This document shows positions 1 to 8,273 of a stretch of 64,000 nt of DNA, piece by piece. The first letter of the stretch is position 1, and each line of letters opens with the position of its first letter. The translations under genes were made by a program, and so were the position numbers. Where the stretch lies: positions 62,001 through 126,000 of the forward strand of contig NZ_CAQI01000027.1 in the NCBI RefSeq assembly GCF_001046895.1, read 5' to 3'. The stretch comes from Pseudarthrobacter siccitolerans (GTDB lineage: Bacteria; Actinomycetota; Actinomycetes; Actinomycetales; Micrococcaceae). A model generated the notes under the pieces. It was not told the origin of the DNA, did no database searches, and was given only the letters and a program-made list of their open reading frames with translations.

Positions 1-156
1 AACCTGCCCTACGCGATCTACCAGACGTTCTACTTCGCCAACGAATACGGCCTGGCATCCGCCGCCGGTGTCGTGGTGGTCATCGGCACCATCATCGTGG
101 CCACCTTCGCACTCCGCACCGTCTTTTCACTCTTCAAGAAGGAGGCAGCACGATGA
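1..156 (+). CDS. Sugar/polyol ABC transporter permease, C-terminal fragment
   Basis: Frame 1 is open from the first base and gives the last 51 residues of a membrane protein, ending in a hydrophobic helix (run VVVVIGTIIVATFAL) and a short basic tail. The stop TGA overlaps the ATG of the next permease by 4 bp (ATGA). That is the usual arrangement of the first (MalF/SmoF-like) and second (MalG/SmoG-like) permeases of a CUT1 importer. The 5' end lies outside the window, so substrate and full domain structure cannot be read; the polyol assignment is inferred from the downstream dehydrogenases. Confidence 0.75.
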   Translation, partial: NLPYAIYQTFYFANEYGLASAAGVVVVIGTIIVATFALRTVFSLFKKEAAR

Positions 157-1070
157 GCACCCTCACCCCCGCCGCACCGCAGAACACACCTGCCGGCCCC
201 ACAGCCCTGAACACCGGCAGCCGCAAACGCGGCAAAGCGCGGATGGACCCCACCCGCAACAACACCGCCGCCGGCATCGCCGCCTGGCTGCTCGCGCTGC
301 TCTTCGCAGTCCCGGTCCTGTGGATGGTCCTTACCTCGTTCCACTCCGAGACCGACGCGGCAACGAACCCGCCGTCGGTCGCCGCGAACCTCACCCTGGA
401 CGCCTACCGGGAGTTCTTCGGGGAAACCTCCGGCGTCAGCCCCTGGCCGTCACTGATCAACTCCGCCACCGCTTCGATCCTGTCCACGGTCCTCGTGCTG
501 CTCCTGGCCTTCCCGGCGGCCTACGCACTGTCCATCCGGCCGGTGAAGAAGTGGACGGACGTGATGTTCTTCTTCCTCTCCACCAAAATGATGCCCGTCG
601 TGGCCGCGATCCTGCCGCTCTACCTCTTCGCCCGAACAGTGGGGGCCTTGGACAACATCTGGTTCCTGATCCTGATGTACACCTCCATGAACCTGCCCAT
701 CGCCGTCTGGATGATGCGCTCGTTCCTGGCTGAGGTGCCGGAGGAAATGCTGGAAGCGGCACAGATCGACGGTGCGAACCTCCTGCTCATCCTGCGCAAG
801 GTCATCGCCCCCGTCGCCATGCCCGGCATCGCCGCCACCGCGCTGATCTGCTTCATCTTCAGCTGGAACGAACTGCTCCTGGCCCGGGTCCTCACCGGCG
901 TCGTGGCAGGCACCGCCCCGGTCTTCCTGACCGGCTTCGTCTCCGGCCAGGGCCTCTTCCTCGCCAAAGTCTGCGCAGCCGCCGTCGTGATCTCACTCCC
1001 GGTACTGTTCGCAGGCTTCGCCGCCCAGGACAAGCTCGTCCAGGGCCTCTCCCTCGGCGCCGTCAAATAG
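153..1070 (+). CDS. Carbohydrate ABC transporter permease (MalG/SmoG type), polyol importer
   Basis: 305-residue inner-membrane subunit of a CUT1 ABC importer. A hydrophilic N-terminus of about 40 residues precedes six predicted membrane segments. The cytoplasmic EAA loop that contacts the ATPase is visible around residues 200-215 (EAAQIDGANLLLILRK). The start overlaps the previous permease stop by 4 bp, so the two are probably translationally coupled. The genes that follow (zinc polyol dehydrogenase, PfkB kinase, mannitol dehydrogenase) suggest uptake of mannitol, sorbitol or arabitol. No ATPase is seen in the window; many such importers share an ATPase encoded upstream or elsewhere. The family call is firm and the substrate is inferred. 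Confidence 0.85.
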   Translation: MSTLTPAAPQNTPAGPTALNTGSRKRGKARMDPTRNNTAAGIAAWLLALLFAVPVLWMVLTSFHSETDAATNPPSVAANLTLDAYREFFGETSGVSPWPSLINSATASILSTVLVLLLAFPAAYALSIRPVKKWTDVMFFFLSTKMMPVVAAILPLYLFARTVGALDNIWFLILMYTSMNLPIAVWMMRSFLAEVPEEMLEAAQIDGANLLLILRKVIAPVAMPGIAATALICFIFSWNELLLARVLTGVVAGTAPVFLTGFVSGQGLFLAKVCAAAVVISLPVLFAGFAAQDKLVQGLSLGAVK

Positions 1071-1111
1071 CGCGCCGACGTCCCACCAGACTTATTTCAA
1101 GGACTACTTCG

Positions 1112-2170
1112 ATGACAACAACCACCACCCAGGCGCAGGCCACCGGCTCGGGACTGCCCGCCACCATGCGCGCCAACATCCTCAAAAGCCAGGGCGACAT
1201 GGCCATGGAAACCCTGCCCCTCCCGCAGCTCGACGCCGACCAGGTCCTGGTCCAGGTCGCCGCCGTCGGCGTCTGCGGCAGCGACGTCCACTACTACGAA
1301 CACGGCCGGATCGGCCCCTACGTCGTGGACCACCCGCTCATCCTGGGCCACGAACTCTCCGGCCGCATCGCCGCCGTCGGAAGCGCCGTCGACCCCTCAC
1401 GGGTCGGCCAGCGCGTCGCCGTCGAACCCCAACGCCCCTGCCGCAAATGCAAGCAGTGCAAAGCCGGACGCTACAACCTCTGCCCCGACATCGAGTTCTA
1501 CGCCACCCCGCCCATCGACGGCGCCTTCGCCGAATACGTGACCATCCAGTCCGACTTCGCCTACGACATCCCGGACAGCGTCAGCGACGAAGCCGCCGCC
1601 CTCATCGAACCGCTCTCCGTAGGCCTCTGGGCCTGCGAACGCGCCGAAATCAAACCCGGCAGCAGGGTCCTGATCGCCGGCGCCGGCCCCATCGGCATCA
1701 TCGCCGCCCAAGCCGCCCGCGCCTTCGGCGCCACCGAAATCTACATCTCCGACATCGCCGAAGACCGGCTCGCGTTCGCCCTCAAACACGGCGCCACCCA
1801 CGCGCTCAACGCCAAAACCGACAGCGTGGAAGGGCTCGACGTCGACGCTTTCATCGATGCATCCGGCGCACCCCAGGCCGTCCGCGCGGGCATCAAGGCC
1901 GTAGCCCCTGCCGGGCGCGTGATCCTCGTGGGACTCGGTGCCGACGACGTCGAACTGCCCGTCTCCTACATCCAGAACCGGGAGATCTGGCTCTCCGGCG
2001 TCTTCCGCTACACCAACACCTGGCCGCTGGCCATCCAGCTCATCGCCGACGGAAAAGTTGACCTGGACATCCTGGTCACCGGCAAGTTCAGCCTGTCCGA
2101 GTCCGAGGAGGCACTGAAGGCCGGCAAGCAGCCCGGCCAGCTGAAAGCCGTCGTTTATCCGGGTCGCTGA
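1112..2170 (+). CDS. Zinc-dependent polyol (sorbitol/xylitol-type) dehydrogenase
   Basis: 352-residue medium-chain dehydrogenase that should oxidise a polyol to the ketose with NAD+. The catalytic-zinc region CGSDVHYYEHG and the following GHE are present near residues 50-80. A structural-zinc cluster follows (CRKCKQCKAGRYNLC, about residues 110-125). The nucleotide-binding turn GAGPIGI is near residue 190, with an acidic residue after the second strand typical of NAD preference. It lies 41 bp after the permease and 59 bp before the kinase, within one operon. Length and motifs fit sorbitol/xylitol dehydrogenases; the exact polyol cannot be read. Confidence 0.85.
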   Translation: MTTTTTQAQATGSGLPATMRANILKSQGDMAMETLPLPQLDADQVLVQVAAVGVCGSDVHYYEHGRIGPYVVDHPLILGHELSGRIAAVGSAVDPSRVGQRVAVEPQRPCRKCKQCKAGRYNLCPDIEFYATPPIDGAFAEYVTIQSDFAYDIPDSVSDEAAALIEPLSVGLWACERAEIKPGSRVLIAGAGPIGIIAAQAARAFGATEIYISDIAEDRLAFALKHGATHALNAKTDSVEGLDVDAFIDASGAPQAVRAGIKAVAPAGRVILVGLGADDVELPVSYIQNREIWLSGVFRYTNTWPLAIQLIADGKVDLDILVTGKFSLSESEEALKAGKQPGQLKAVVYPGR

Positions 2171-2229
2171 TACGGCAGCCCCAAAATAGTACCCAGCCAC
2201 ATCAAGCACCGACCTGCGAGGAAGCAGCC

Positions 2230-3234
2230 ATGTCATCACAAGGGACCGGCACGGAACCGAATCTCTCCGAGGGCAAAGCCCTGGTCACTGTCATCGGGGA
2301 AGCACTCGTCGACATCATAGAAGACCCCCGACGGGGGAGCACAGCACCGGAGACGCATCCGGGCGGCAGCCCCCTGAATGTGGCCGTCGGCTGCGCCCGG
2401 CTGGGCCTTTACACCAAACTCGTCACCCACTTCGCTGAGGATCCGTACGGTCAGTTGATCGCGAAGCACCTCGAGAACAACGGTGTCGAGACCATCGTCG
2501 GGGGATCCCAACCCACCTCAACAGCTGTGGCGACTTTAGATGACGCTGGAGCCGCCCGGTACACCTTCGCCATCAGCTGGGATATCAACGGGGCCTCCAT
2601 CCCGGCCCTGGCAGCGGCGGAAAGCTCCCTGCACGTCCACACCGGATCCATCTCCACGGTTCTGTCTCCGGGCAGCAAATCAGTGATGGGCCTGCTCGAC
2701 GGTGCCCGCCATCACGCCACCATCAGCTTCGACCCCAACTGCAGGCCGGCTATCAGCCCGGACAAAGCAGCAGCCAGGAAACAGGCAGAGGACTTTGTTG
2801 CCGCCAGCGACATCGTCAAGGCCAGCGACGAGGACCTGCTCTGGCTTTATCCCGACAGAACCCTGGAGGAATCAATGAACGCATGGCTGGCCCTGGGGCC
2901 GGCCCTGGTGGCATTGACCCGCGGCGCCAACGGACCCGTCCTCCTCAGCCGGTCCGGGAGGGTGGATATCCCTGGCGAAACGGTCACGGTAGCAGACACC
3001 GTCGGAGCAGGAGACTCCTTCATGGCCGCACTGATCTCCGGGCTGGCGCAGCTGGGCGCACTCGGCGCAGCAGGCCGGGAGCGACTGCAGAGGATTAGCC
3101 AGGACGAACTCCAGGCCCTGGCCCGCTACGCGAACAAAGCAGCCGGCATCACCTGCTCCCGGGCGGGCGCCAACCCGCCGGGACCGGCCGAGCTGGGGCC
3201 GCTGGCAATCCCGTCGTACTTCCTCGAAGCGTAG
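2230..3234 (+). CDS. PfkB-family carbohydrate kinase, probable fructokinase
   Basis: 334-residue ribokinase-fold sugar kinase. The N-terminal PfkB signature is seen as VIGEALVDI followed by HPGGSPLNVAVG. The C-terminal anion-hole and catalytic-base signature is VADTVGAGDSFMAAL (about residues 255-270). It would phosphorylate the ketose made by the flanking dehydrogenases. The ATG follows a GAGGAAG ribosome-binding site and the stop is 8 bp before the mannitol dehydrogenase gene. A second PfkB kinase at 53487-54446 shares the same motifs and is tied to the levan regulon, so the window has two ketose kinases with separate duties. Confidence 0.85.
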   Translation: MSSQGTGTEPNLSEGKALVTVIGEALVDIIEDPRRGSTAPETHPGGSPLNVAVGCARLGLYTKLVTHFAEDPYGQLIAKHLENNGVETIVGGSQPTSTAVATLDDAGAARYTFAISWDINGASIPALAAAESSLHVHTGSISTVLSPGSKSVMGLLDGARHHATISFDPNCRPAISPDKAAARKQAEDFVAASDIVKASDEDLLWLYPDRTLEESMNAWLALGPALVALTRGANGPVLLSRSGRVDIPGETVTVADTVGAGDSFMAALISGLAQLGALGAAGRERLQRISQDELQALARYANKAAGITCSRAGANPPGPAELGPLAIPSYFLEA

Positions 3235-3242
3235 GCGCACAC

Positions 3243-4721
3243 ATGCAACCCCTGAATAACTACACCCTGCCCGATGTTCCCGGTCCGGTCAGCCAACCTG
3301 CATACAGCAGGTCACAACTGACCGAGGGCATTGTCCACTTCGGAGTCGGCGGTTTCCACCGCGCGCATCAGGCCATGTACCTGGACCGGCTCATGAATGC
3401 CGGAAAAGCTCTGGACTGGGCTATCTGTGGAGTAGGGGTCCTTCCCGGCGATGTTCACATGAAGAAGGTCATGGACAGCCAGGACTGCCTTTACACCCTC
3501 ACCGTGAAGCACTCCGACGGCATCAGACATGGCGTGATCATTGGTTCCATCATCAACTACCTCTTCGCCCCGGACGAACCGGAAGCAGTGATTGAGAAGA
3601 TGGCCTCGCCCGCCATCCGCATCGTTTCGCTGACCGTGACCGAAGGCGGCTACAACTTCCACCACGTCACCGGAGAACTCGACGCGGACAACCCCGACGT
3701 GGTCCATGACCTTCAACCAGGAGCCGTGCCTCGGACGACCTTCGGTCTGATCACAGCAGCTCTTGCCCGCCGAAGGCAGCGCGGACTTGCCCCCTTCACC
3801 GTAATGTCCTGCGACAACATCCAGGGCAACGGCAACGTTGCCCGCGAGATGTTTACCGCCTTTGCTGCCCTCAAAGACCCGGAACTTGGCGGGTGGGTAC
3901 GGCAAAACGTCCCTTTCCCCAACAGCATGGTCGACCGCATCACCCCCGCCACCACCGACGAGGACCGCTTGACCGCCGTTAGGGAATACGGTGTCGAGGA
4001 CGCCTGGCCCGTCGTCTGCGAACCATTCGAGCAATGGGTCCTCGAGGACCATTTCAGCCTCGGCCGACCCCCGTTGGAGGACGCCGGCGTCCAACTCGTC
4101 GCCGACGTAGAACCCTACGAGCTCATGAAACTCCGCCTGCTCAACGCCAGCCATCAAGGCATGTGCTACTTCGGCCACCTCGCCGGCTACACCTACGCCC
4201 ACGAAGCCGCCCAGGATCCCTTGTTTTCCCGGTTCCTGCTGGACTATATGGACAAGGAAGCAACCCCAACCCTGGAACCGGTGCCGGGAATAGACCTCGA
4301 CAGCTACAAGCAAACGCTGATTGACCGTTTCTCCAACGAACACATTCGGGACACCCTCGCCCGTCTGTGCGCCGAAAGTTCCGACCGCATCCCCAAATGG
4401 CTGCTGCCTGTCATCAACGCCAACCTGGAACGGGGCGGAGAGATACACCGCTCGGCCGCGATCGTGGCCAGCTGGGCACGCTACGCCGAAGGCGTTGATG
4501 AGCAGGGAAACATCATCGAAGTCGTCGACCGGCTCAAACAACCGCTGATGGCAGCCGCTGCCCGCCAGCGCGAGGAACCCTTGGCCTTCATCTCCAACCG
4601 ACAAATCTTCGGAGACCTGATCGACAACGAGCTGTTCGTCCAGGCCTACACCGAAGCGCTGAACAAACTCCACGAGGGCGGGGCACGGGCCACGCTTGAA
4701 TCTCTTACCTCCCAGCCCTGA
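3243..4721 (+). CDS. Mannitol 2-dehydrogenase family (long-chain polyol dehydrogenase)
   Basis: 492-residue polyol-specific long-chain dehydrogenase, the usual length of the family. It interconverts mannitol and fructose (or arabitol and xylulose) with NAD. The Rossmann part has VHFGVGGFHRAHQAMY near residues 31-46. The family's catalytic block KLRLLNASH places Lys296, Asn301 and His304 within one residue of the catalytic Lys295/Asn300/His303 described for the Pseudomonas fluorescens enzyme. It is zinc-independent. It lies 8 bp behind the kinase and closes the polyol operon. Confidence 0.9.
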   Translation: MQPLNNYTLPDVPGPVSQPAYSRSQLTEGIVHFGVGGFHRAHQAMYLDRLMNAGKALDWAICGVGVLPGDVHMKKVMDSQDCLYTLTVKHSDGIRHGVIIGSIINYLFAPDEPEAVIEKMASPAIRIVSLTVTEGGYNFHHVTGELDADNPDVVHDLQPGAVPRTTFGLITAALARRRQRGLAPFTVMSCDNIQGNGNVAREMFTAFAALKDPELGGWVRQNVPFPNSMVDRITPATTDEDRLTAVREYGVEDAWPVVCEPFEQWVLEDHFSLGRPPLEDAGVQLVADVEPYELMKLRLLNASHQGMCYFGHLAGYTYAHEAAQDPLFSRFLLDYMDKEATPTLEPVPGIDLDSYKQTLIDRFSNEHIRDTLARLCAESSDRIPKWLLPVINANLERGGEIHRSAAIVASWARYAEGVDEQGNIIEVVDRLKQPLMAAAARQREEPLAFISNRQIFGDLIDNELFVQAYTEALNKLHEGGARATLESLTSQP

Positions 4722-4768
4722 CCGGAAGACACCAAGCGTTCCTGCCGGCCGACGAGGAAGTGGGCGCA

Positions 4769-5026
4769 ATGAGCCACACGAGAAGCAGTCAGTCCCATCT
4801 TCAGACGCAGTATGCCACCCAAAATTGGTTGGAATTTCGCGTCGGAGACGACGTGGAGGTCCAGTACCCCGACGGGCACGTCGAAAAAGCAAAAATTGAC
4901 GCTAAGTCGCCCGACTCAAGAATTGTCTGGTTACGCTCGTATGCCGGGCACGGTCGCAGAATGTACGGCGACTGGGAAGGCGTGTGCCTTAGTTCAGCGC
5001 CGCAAGACCATGCTGGTGACGATTGA
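4769..5026 (+). CDS. Small unknown protein, β-rich, related to the protein at 21078-21347
   Basis: 85 residues from an ATG preceded by GAGGAAG eight bases upstream; a GTG nine bases earlier is possible but less well placed. No family is recognised. The core reads like a small SH3-like β-barrel: a GDDVEVQYPDG turn, an acidic linker, then IVWL and G-x-G-RR. The same order of elements (GEQVLLVKDN, then SILWL, then GVGRRLF) occurs in the protein at 21078-21347, so the two look like members of one small family. The end overlaps the next start by 4 bp. Confidence 0.5.
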   Translation: MSHTRSSQSHLQTQYATQNWLEFRVGDDVEVQYPDGHVEKAKIDAKSPDSRIVWLRSYAGHGRRMYGDWEGVCLSSAPQDHAGDD

Positions 5027-5586
5027 CAGCCGGTATGCGGCTGGAGTCCCGACGCCGGTTGTTGCCGGCTCTCGTCTTCCTCATCGTCTTCCTGATTCCC
5101 CTGGGACCGGCGTGGCAGGCAGATGCGCGGCCCGGAACTGCGTACTGGGACCTACTCCGGGGGAACCTGCCAGTCTCCTGCGGACTGTTCCTTTTCGTTC
5201 TGATTCCCTCGCCGATTCTGAAGCCTGCCTCTGCACTGCCGGAAGACCAAATGCGCTGTTTCCAGTACGCCGTCAGGACAGGGATTCTTCCCCTTGCCAG
5301 CCTCTTCAGGGACTGGACAACGGAACTGGCTGAGTGTCGGCGGGGCCTGGAAAGAGTACTCCGGGCGCTTCCAGCGACCATCCTGGTTTCCTTTGGGAGC
5401 ACTGTTTACGCGGCTGCGGTGCTGCCCGGGAGCTACGGATACTTCCTAATGAACGCTGCGATGTCCGTATTCCTCGGCCTGGTCCTCATAGAACTGACCA
5501 GAGCTCGCCTCAGGAACGTCGGTTCATTGGAGGAACAGCTCCAACTCCAAAACCACTACCTGAGGACCTCCATCACCAAGCTGTAG
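5023..5586 (+). CDS. Unknown integral membrane protein
   Basis: 187 residues if the TTG overlapping the previous stop (TTGA) is used; an ATG at 5035 is an alternative. There are about four hydrophobic stretches: LLPALVFLIVFLIPLG, GLFLFVLIPSPIL, the region around ATILVSFGSTVYAAAVL, and AAMSVFLGLVLIELT. A short polar, possibly coiled C-terminus follows (SLEEQLQLQNHYL). No family is recognised. It is followed by a stem-loop terminator, consistent with a real transcription unit ending here. Confidence 0.45.
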   Translation: MTAGMRLESRRRLLPALVFLIVFLIPLGPAWQADARPGTAYWDLLRGNLPVSCGLFLFVLIPSPILKPASALPEDQMRCFQYAVRTGILPLASLFRDWTTELAECRRGLERVLRALPATILVSFGSTVYAAAVLPGSYGYFLMNAAMSVFLGLVLIELTRARLRNVGSLEEQLQLQNHYLRTSITKL

Positions 5587-5622
5587 CCTGGATCTTCCTC
5601 TTGCAAGAACCGAAGCAAGCAA

Positions 5623-5654
5623 AAGGACGCGCCCCGTTCGCTGGACGCGTCCTT
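5623..5654. terminator. Stem-loop terminator after the membrane protein
   Basis: A perfect 9-bp stem AAGGACGCG / CGCGTCCTT (5623-5631 with 5646-5654) sits 36 bp after the stop of the membrane protein, with A-rich sequence before and T-rich sequence after. It could act in both directions. Confidence 0.6.
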
Positions 5655-5667
5655 CTCTGTGGTGTCG

Positions 5668-5745
5668 TCAGTCTTTCTTGAAAGCGTCCTTGACCTTCTC
5701 GCCAGCCTGCTTCAGATCCCGGGCGATGAGAGCCTGCGGACTGAG
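5668..5745 (-). pseudogene. Possible C-terminal remnant of a CsbD-like stress protein
   Basis: On the minus strand the frame ending at the stop at 5668 reads DLKQAGEKVKDAFKKD, the lysine-rich amphipathic ending typical of CsbD-family small stress proteins. Upstream of about residue 20 the frame loses resemblance and no start is visible. It is reported as a possible remnant only; the match is short and compositionally biased. Confidence 0.25.
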
Positions 5746-5841
5746 GGCCAGGCGGACCGGCCAAAGGTCAGATACGCACAGATTCCGGCGGAAAAACCCC
5801 GGATTTCCCTTGAAAACTCGAGCTTCCATAAACCCCTTCCG

Positions 5842-5865
5842 CTATCGGCTTTAAAGAGCCGATAG
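5842..5865. terminator. Stem-loop CTATCGGCT / AGCCGATAG
   Basis: A perfect 9-bp inverted repeat (5842-5850 with 5857-5865, 6-base loop) followed by an AT-rich stretch looks like a factor-independent terminator. Half of the same word (TTTAAAGAGCCGATA) recurs alone near 8158, beside the IS21 remnant. Confidence 0.45.
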
Positions 5866-6385
5866 CTTATATTCCGTCAACCTGCCTCGGCCGGGCAGAC
5901 CCGTGCTTGCTGATCACACGGCCGGAACTGGTGGCGACTCTAGTCCGTCCATGGCTGGGGTCAATTCAGGTTATCCACGGCTGGGAATTGGGAGCCGCTG
6001 GGGTAGCTACCTGGCAGCAGTAGCGGTGGATAACCTATGAGAATTGTCCCCGGCTGTGGGCGGGCGGACCTGACTTCTCGTTCAAATGCCGATCTGTTCC
6101 GAGGACCAGGCAAGCAGCCTGTGTCAGCTTTGGGGCGTGCCCAATCGGGCGATTGAGTGTGTCAACTTCATTTAGGACCACTAGGACGGCTTGATTCAGG
6201 ACCACTAGGGAGTGGATTGGCTTCCGAGTTCAGCTACCGTTGGGCGGGCCAGCGCACACCCACTTCGACTGAAGGCATGGGTCCTGAGGGAAGTTCCCGA
6301 GCCTCGTAGTGATTGCCAACGACCGAGGCGGCCGGGACCGACGCTGGAGAAACCCGATATCTAGTTGCCTTCGTCGGCGACGGCT
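5866..6385. other. Gene-free stretch with an inverted repeat and IS21-like end repeats
   Basis: No convincing gene is seen here. It holds an 11-bp inverted repeat (AGGTTATCCAC at 5968-5978, GTGGATAACCT at 6026-6036). It also holds two direct copies of AGGACCACTAGG at 6174-6185 and 6198-6209 that resemble the repeated ends of IS21-family elements. Confidence 0.5.
6160..6212. repeat. Direct repeats resembling an IS21-family terminus
   Basis: AGGACCACTAGG occurs twice with starts 24 bp apart, each preceded by a T-rich triplet, immediately after TGTGTCAACTTCA. Multiple short internal repeats near the tips are characteristic of IS21-family insertion sequences, and an istB remnant lies at 7777-8064. 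No matching opposite end was found, so the element boundaries are unknown. Confidence 0.4.
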
Positions 6386-6637
6386 TTAGGTCGCGGTGTC
6401 ATAGGACGTGCCGGCTCTCGGGCGCTGCGGAAGGTCATCGATAAGCTCGTTGAGGGCCATGGCCATCAGGTCTCGTTCGGCTGGGGGCAACGGATAGAGG
6501 CCGTGCAGGTACGCGTCGACTTCGAAGAATTTGATGTTCCCTCCGATGCTGAAGTACTGCAACCACACGTCGTACGTGGTCAGTTCCGCATCGCGGGCTG
6601 CGTGCCAAGAGCTTCGTTGCTGGGTCTCTTGATCCAT
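6386..6637 (-). CDS. Hypothetical small acidic protein
   Basis: 83 residues, with normal high-GC codon use and a plausible globular composition (WLQYFSIGGN, then a Leu-rich helix ERDLMAMALNELIDDL). There is no signal peptide, no membrane segment and no recognised domain. It converges on nothing and diverges from the PAS-ANTAR gene about 310 bp away. The ribosome-binding site is weak, so the start is uncertain. Confidence 0.4.
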   Translation of the reverse strand: MDQETQQRSSWHAARDAELTTYDVWLQYFSIGGNIKFFEVDAYLHGLYPLPPAERDLMAMALNELIDDLPQRPRAGTSYDTAT

Positions 6638-6950
6638 GAGACGGCCTGCCTAGGCGTCTATAACCGGGGAATGGTTAATGCCCATGTCCCTACGAGAACA
6701 CCCCTGGGGAACGGAATAGCCCCAGCAGACACTGCTTACCATCAGGGTAGCTTCTGATCCTCATGGTAAGCCGAAAAAGATCTGTCTCAATGAGAGGATT
6801 GTGGGCGTGAGGTTCCCCGCGGCAACCCGATCCTTTTGACACCGTCGATAAGAGGTCAATTCGGACCCCACCGTTGACATGATGATCACGCTTCCGTTTC
6901 CAAGCCGGACGAAGGATGCTGAGGTACCGGGTAGGGAGAGGACGGCGACC

Positions 6951-7058
6951 ATGGAACAGTACAACAGTGCAGGCGTGGGCGGGTCGGGGAAATCAGTTGA
7001 TCGGATCAACGATTATGCTCGAGGCCTCTTTGAGGCAACGTCCTCCGCGTACTCCTGA
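6951..7058 (+). pseudogene. N-terminal piece of the PAS-ANTAR regulator, cut off by a frameshift
   Basis: An ATG with a good GGGAGAGG site opens a 35-codon frame ending RGLFEATSSAYS, then TGA at 7056-7058. Adding one base before TCCTGATGG would give SSAY-LL-MDPEYV and run directly into the PAS domain of the next frame. This piece therefore looks like the true N-terminus separated by a single-base deletion, or the upstream half of a stop-start (TGATG) coupled pair. Confidence 0.6.
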
Positions 7059-7732
7059 TGGATCCCGAGTACGTGATCCTCGCCGTGAATCCCGCGTTCG
7101 TCGACCTCGTGGGAATCCCCTCCATTGATCTTGTTGGGCACCAGGCTTTCGAGGTGTTCGGCGAGAACCCGTCCCAGGCAGAGCAGGAACCGGCCAGGGT
7201 GATGCGCGAGTCGCTTGAGCGTGTGAAGAGAACCGGGAAGAGGGACAGCATGTTCCTTCATCGGTTCGACATCCCTGATCCTGGGCGCCCCGGCGCGTTC
7301 CTGGAGCGGCACTGGAGCCCGGTCAATAATCCTGTTTTGGATGAGGAGGGTCATGTGGTCGCTTTCCTGCAAGAGATACGCGACGTGACCGAGCACCGCG
7401 AGGATCTCGTCCGCCTCCTGGCTTACCTCAGTGCTGATCCAGATGTGTCTGACGCCGACCTGAAACAGCGCTTCACCGAGTACTCGGCAGCGACCATGGT
7501 GACATCGAGCCTTTATCACTCCGCGCGCAAAGAGGTGGAGCAACTGCAGGAAGCCATGAGGTCCCGGGCCGGCATCGAGCAGGCCAAGGGCATTCTCATG
7601 GCTCAGCACCGTTGCACCAGCGAAGAGGCCTTTAACCGACTGCAGGTGATGTCCAGCAACAACAACGTCAAGCTGAAGGACGTTGCCGCCGCCATCGTCT
7701 ACCAAGCGGCAGCACCGCGCAGAGGCAGATAG
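7058..7732 (+). CDS. PAS domain and ANTAR RNA-binding domain regulator (N-terminus split off)
   Basis: 224 residues from the ATG embedded in TGATG. Residues 1-110 form a PAS fold (VILAVNPAFVDLVG near the start, a terminal strand around VVAFLQEIRDVTEH). Residues about 160-220 form an ANTAR domain (SRAGIEQAKGILMAQHRCTSEEAFNRL...), which in this family binds twin-hexaloop RNA to prevent termination. PAS-ANTAR proteins in actinobacteria are thought to couple small-molecule sensing to antitermination. The PAS N-cap helix is missing in this frame and is found in the +1-shifted ORF just upstream, so the gene is probably frameshifted or translationally coupled. Its target RNA is unknown. Confidence 0.75.
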   Translation: MDPEYVILAVNPAFVDLVGIPSIDLVGHQAFEVFGENPSQAEQEPARVMRESLERVKRTGKRDSMFLHRFDIPDPGRPGAFLERHWSPVNNPVLDEEGHVVAFLQEIRDVTEHREDLVRLLAYLSADPDVSDADLKQRFTEYSAATMVTSSLYHSARKEVEQLQEAMRSRAGIEQAKGILMAQHRCTSEEAFNRLQVMSSNNNVKLKDVAAAIVYQAAAPRRGR

Positions 7733-7776
7733 CCACCACGCATTTGTCGCGGCGCTGGTCTATAGCCGAGTCCTGG

Positions 7777-8064
7777 CTGAGCAAGAGTATGAGCGAGGCG
7801 GTAGGAGTCGGTGCCTGTTTCGATGATGGCCCCGTTGAAGGTGAGCCGGTCGACGATCGCTGCGCAGAGGCGGGGGTCGGTGAAGGTTTTCGTCCACCCA
7901 GAGAAGGACTCGTTACTGGCGATCGTGATGGAGTTCTTCTCTTCGCGTTCGGTGAGGACCTGGAAGAGGAGTTCGGCGCCGCGCCGGTCGAGTTCCATAT
8001 AGCCGAGCTCGTCGATGCAGAGCAGGTCCACCCGCCCGTACCGGGTGATGGTTTTGGCGGCGCC
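7777..8064 (-). pseudogene. istB: IstB ATPase fragment (IS21 family)
   Basis: About 95 residues are recognisable as the C-terminal half of the IS21 transposition helper ATPase. The Walker B region DLLCIDELGYMELDRRGAE is followed by the sensor region IASNESFSGWTKTF and DPRLCAAIVDRL. The Walker A half is absent. The frame runs past the true C-terminus into the end of the PAS-ANTAR gene, so both ends are truncated, and no IstA gene is nearby. It is a dead remnant. Confidence 0.8.
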
Positions 8065-8273
8065 TAGGCTGCCCGGTTTGATCCCGGCACTTGGGGCAAA
8101 GAAACGACCCGGCTTGAGGCCACGAGCGCCCCATTTTCGGCCCCTCCCCCACCCAATTTAAAGAGCCGATAACCGACGTTCTGTAAAGCTGGTGGACAGC
8201 TCATTTCCAAGAACCGAACTGCGTCCAGCGGTTCGGACACTCTCTTGTTTTCCAGCGTCGATACATTCAGCAC

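Noticed and set aside
1447-2061. Arginine-rich open frame inside the polyol dehydrogenase gene
   Set aside because: Out-of-frame shadow; extreme Arg content is typical of such frames in high-GC DNA.
3312-4892. Long open frame on the minus strand opposite the mannitol dehydrogenase
   Set aside because: It is a mirror of a well-recognised gene, created by GC-rich codon bias. It has no motif and no start site.
5866-6160. Replication origin
   Set aside because: Only two DnaA-like words and no rep gene or AT-rich unwinding region; kept as a low-interest inverted repeat.
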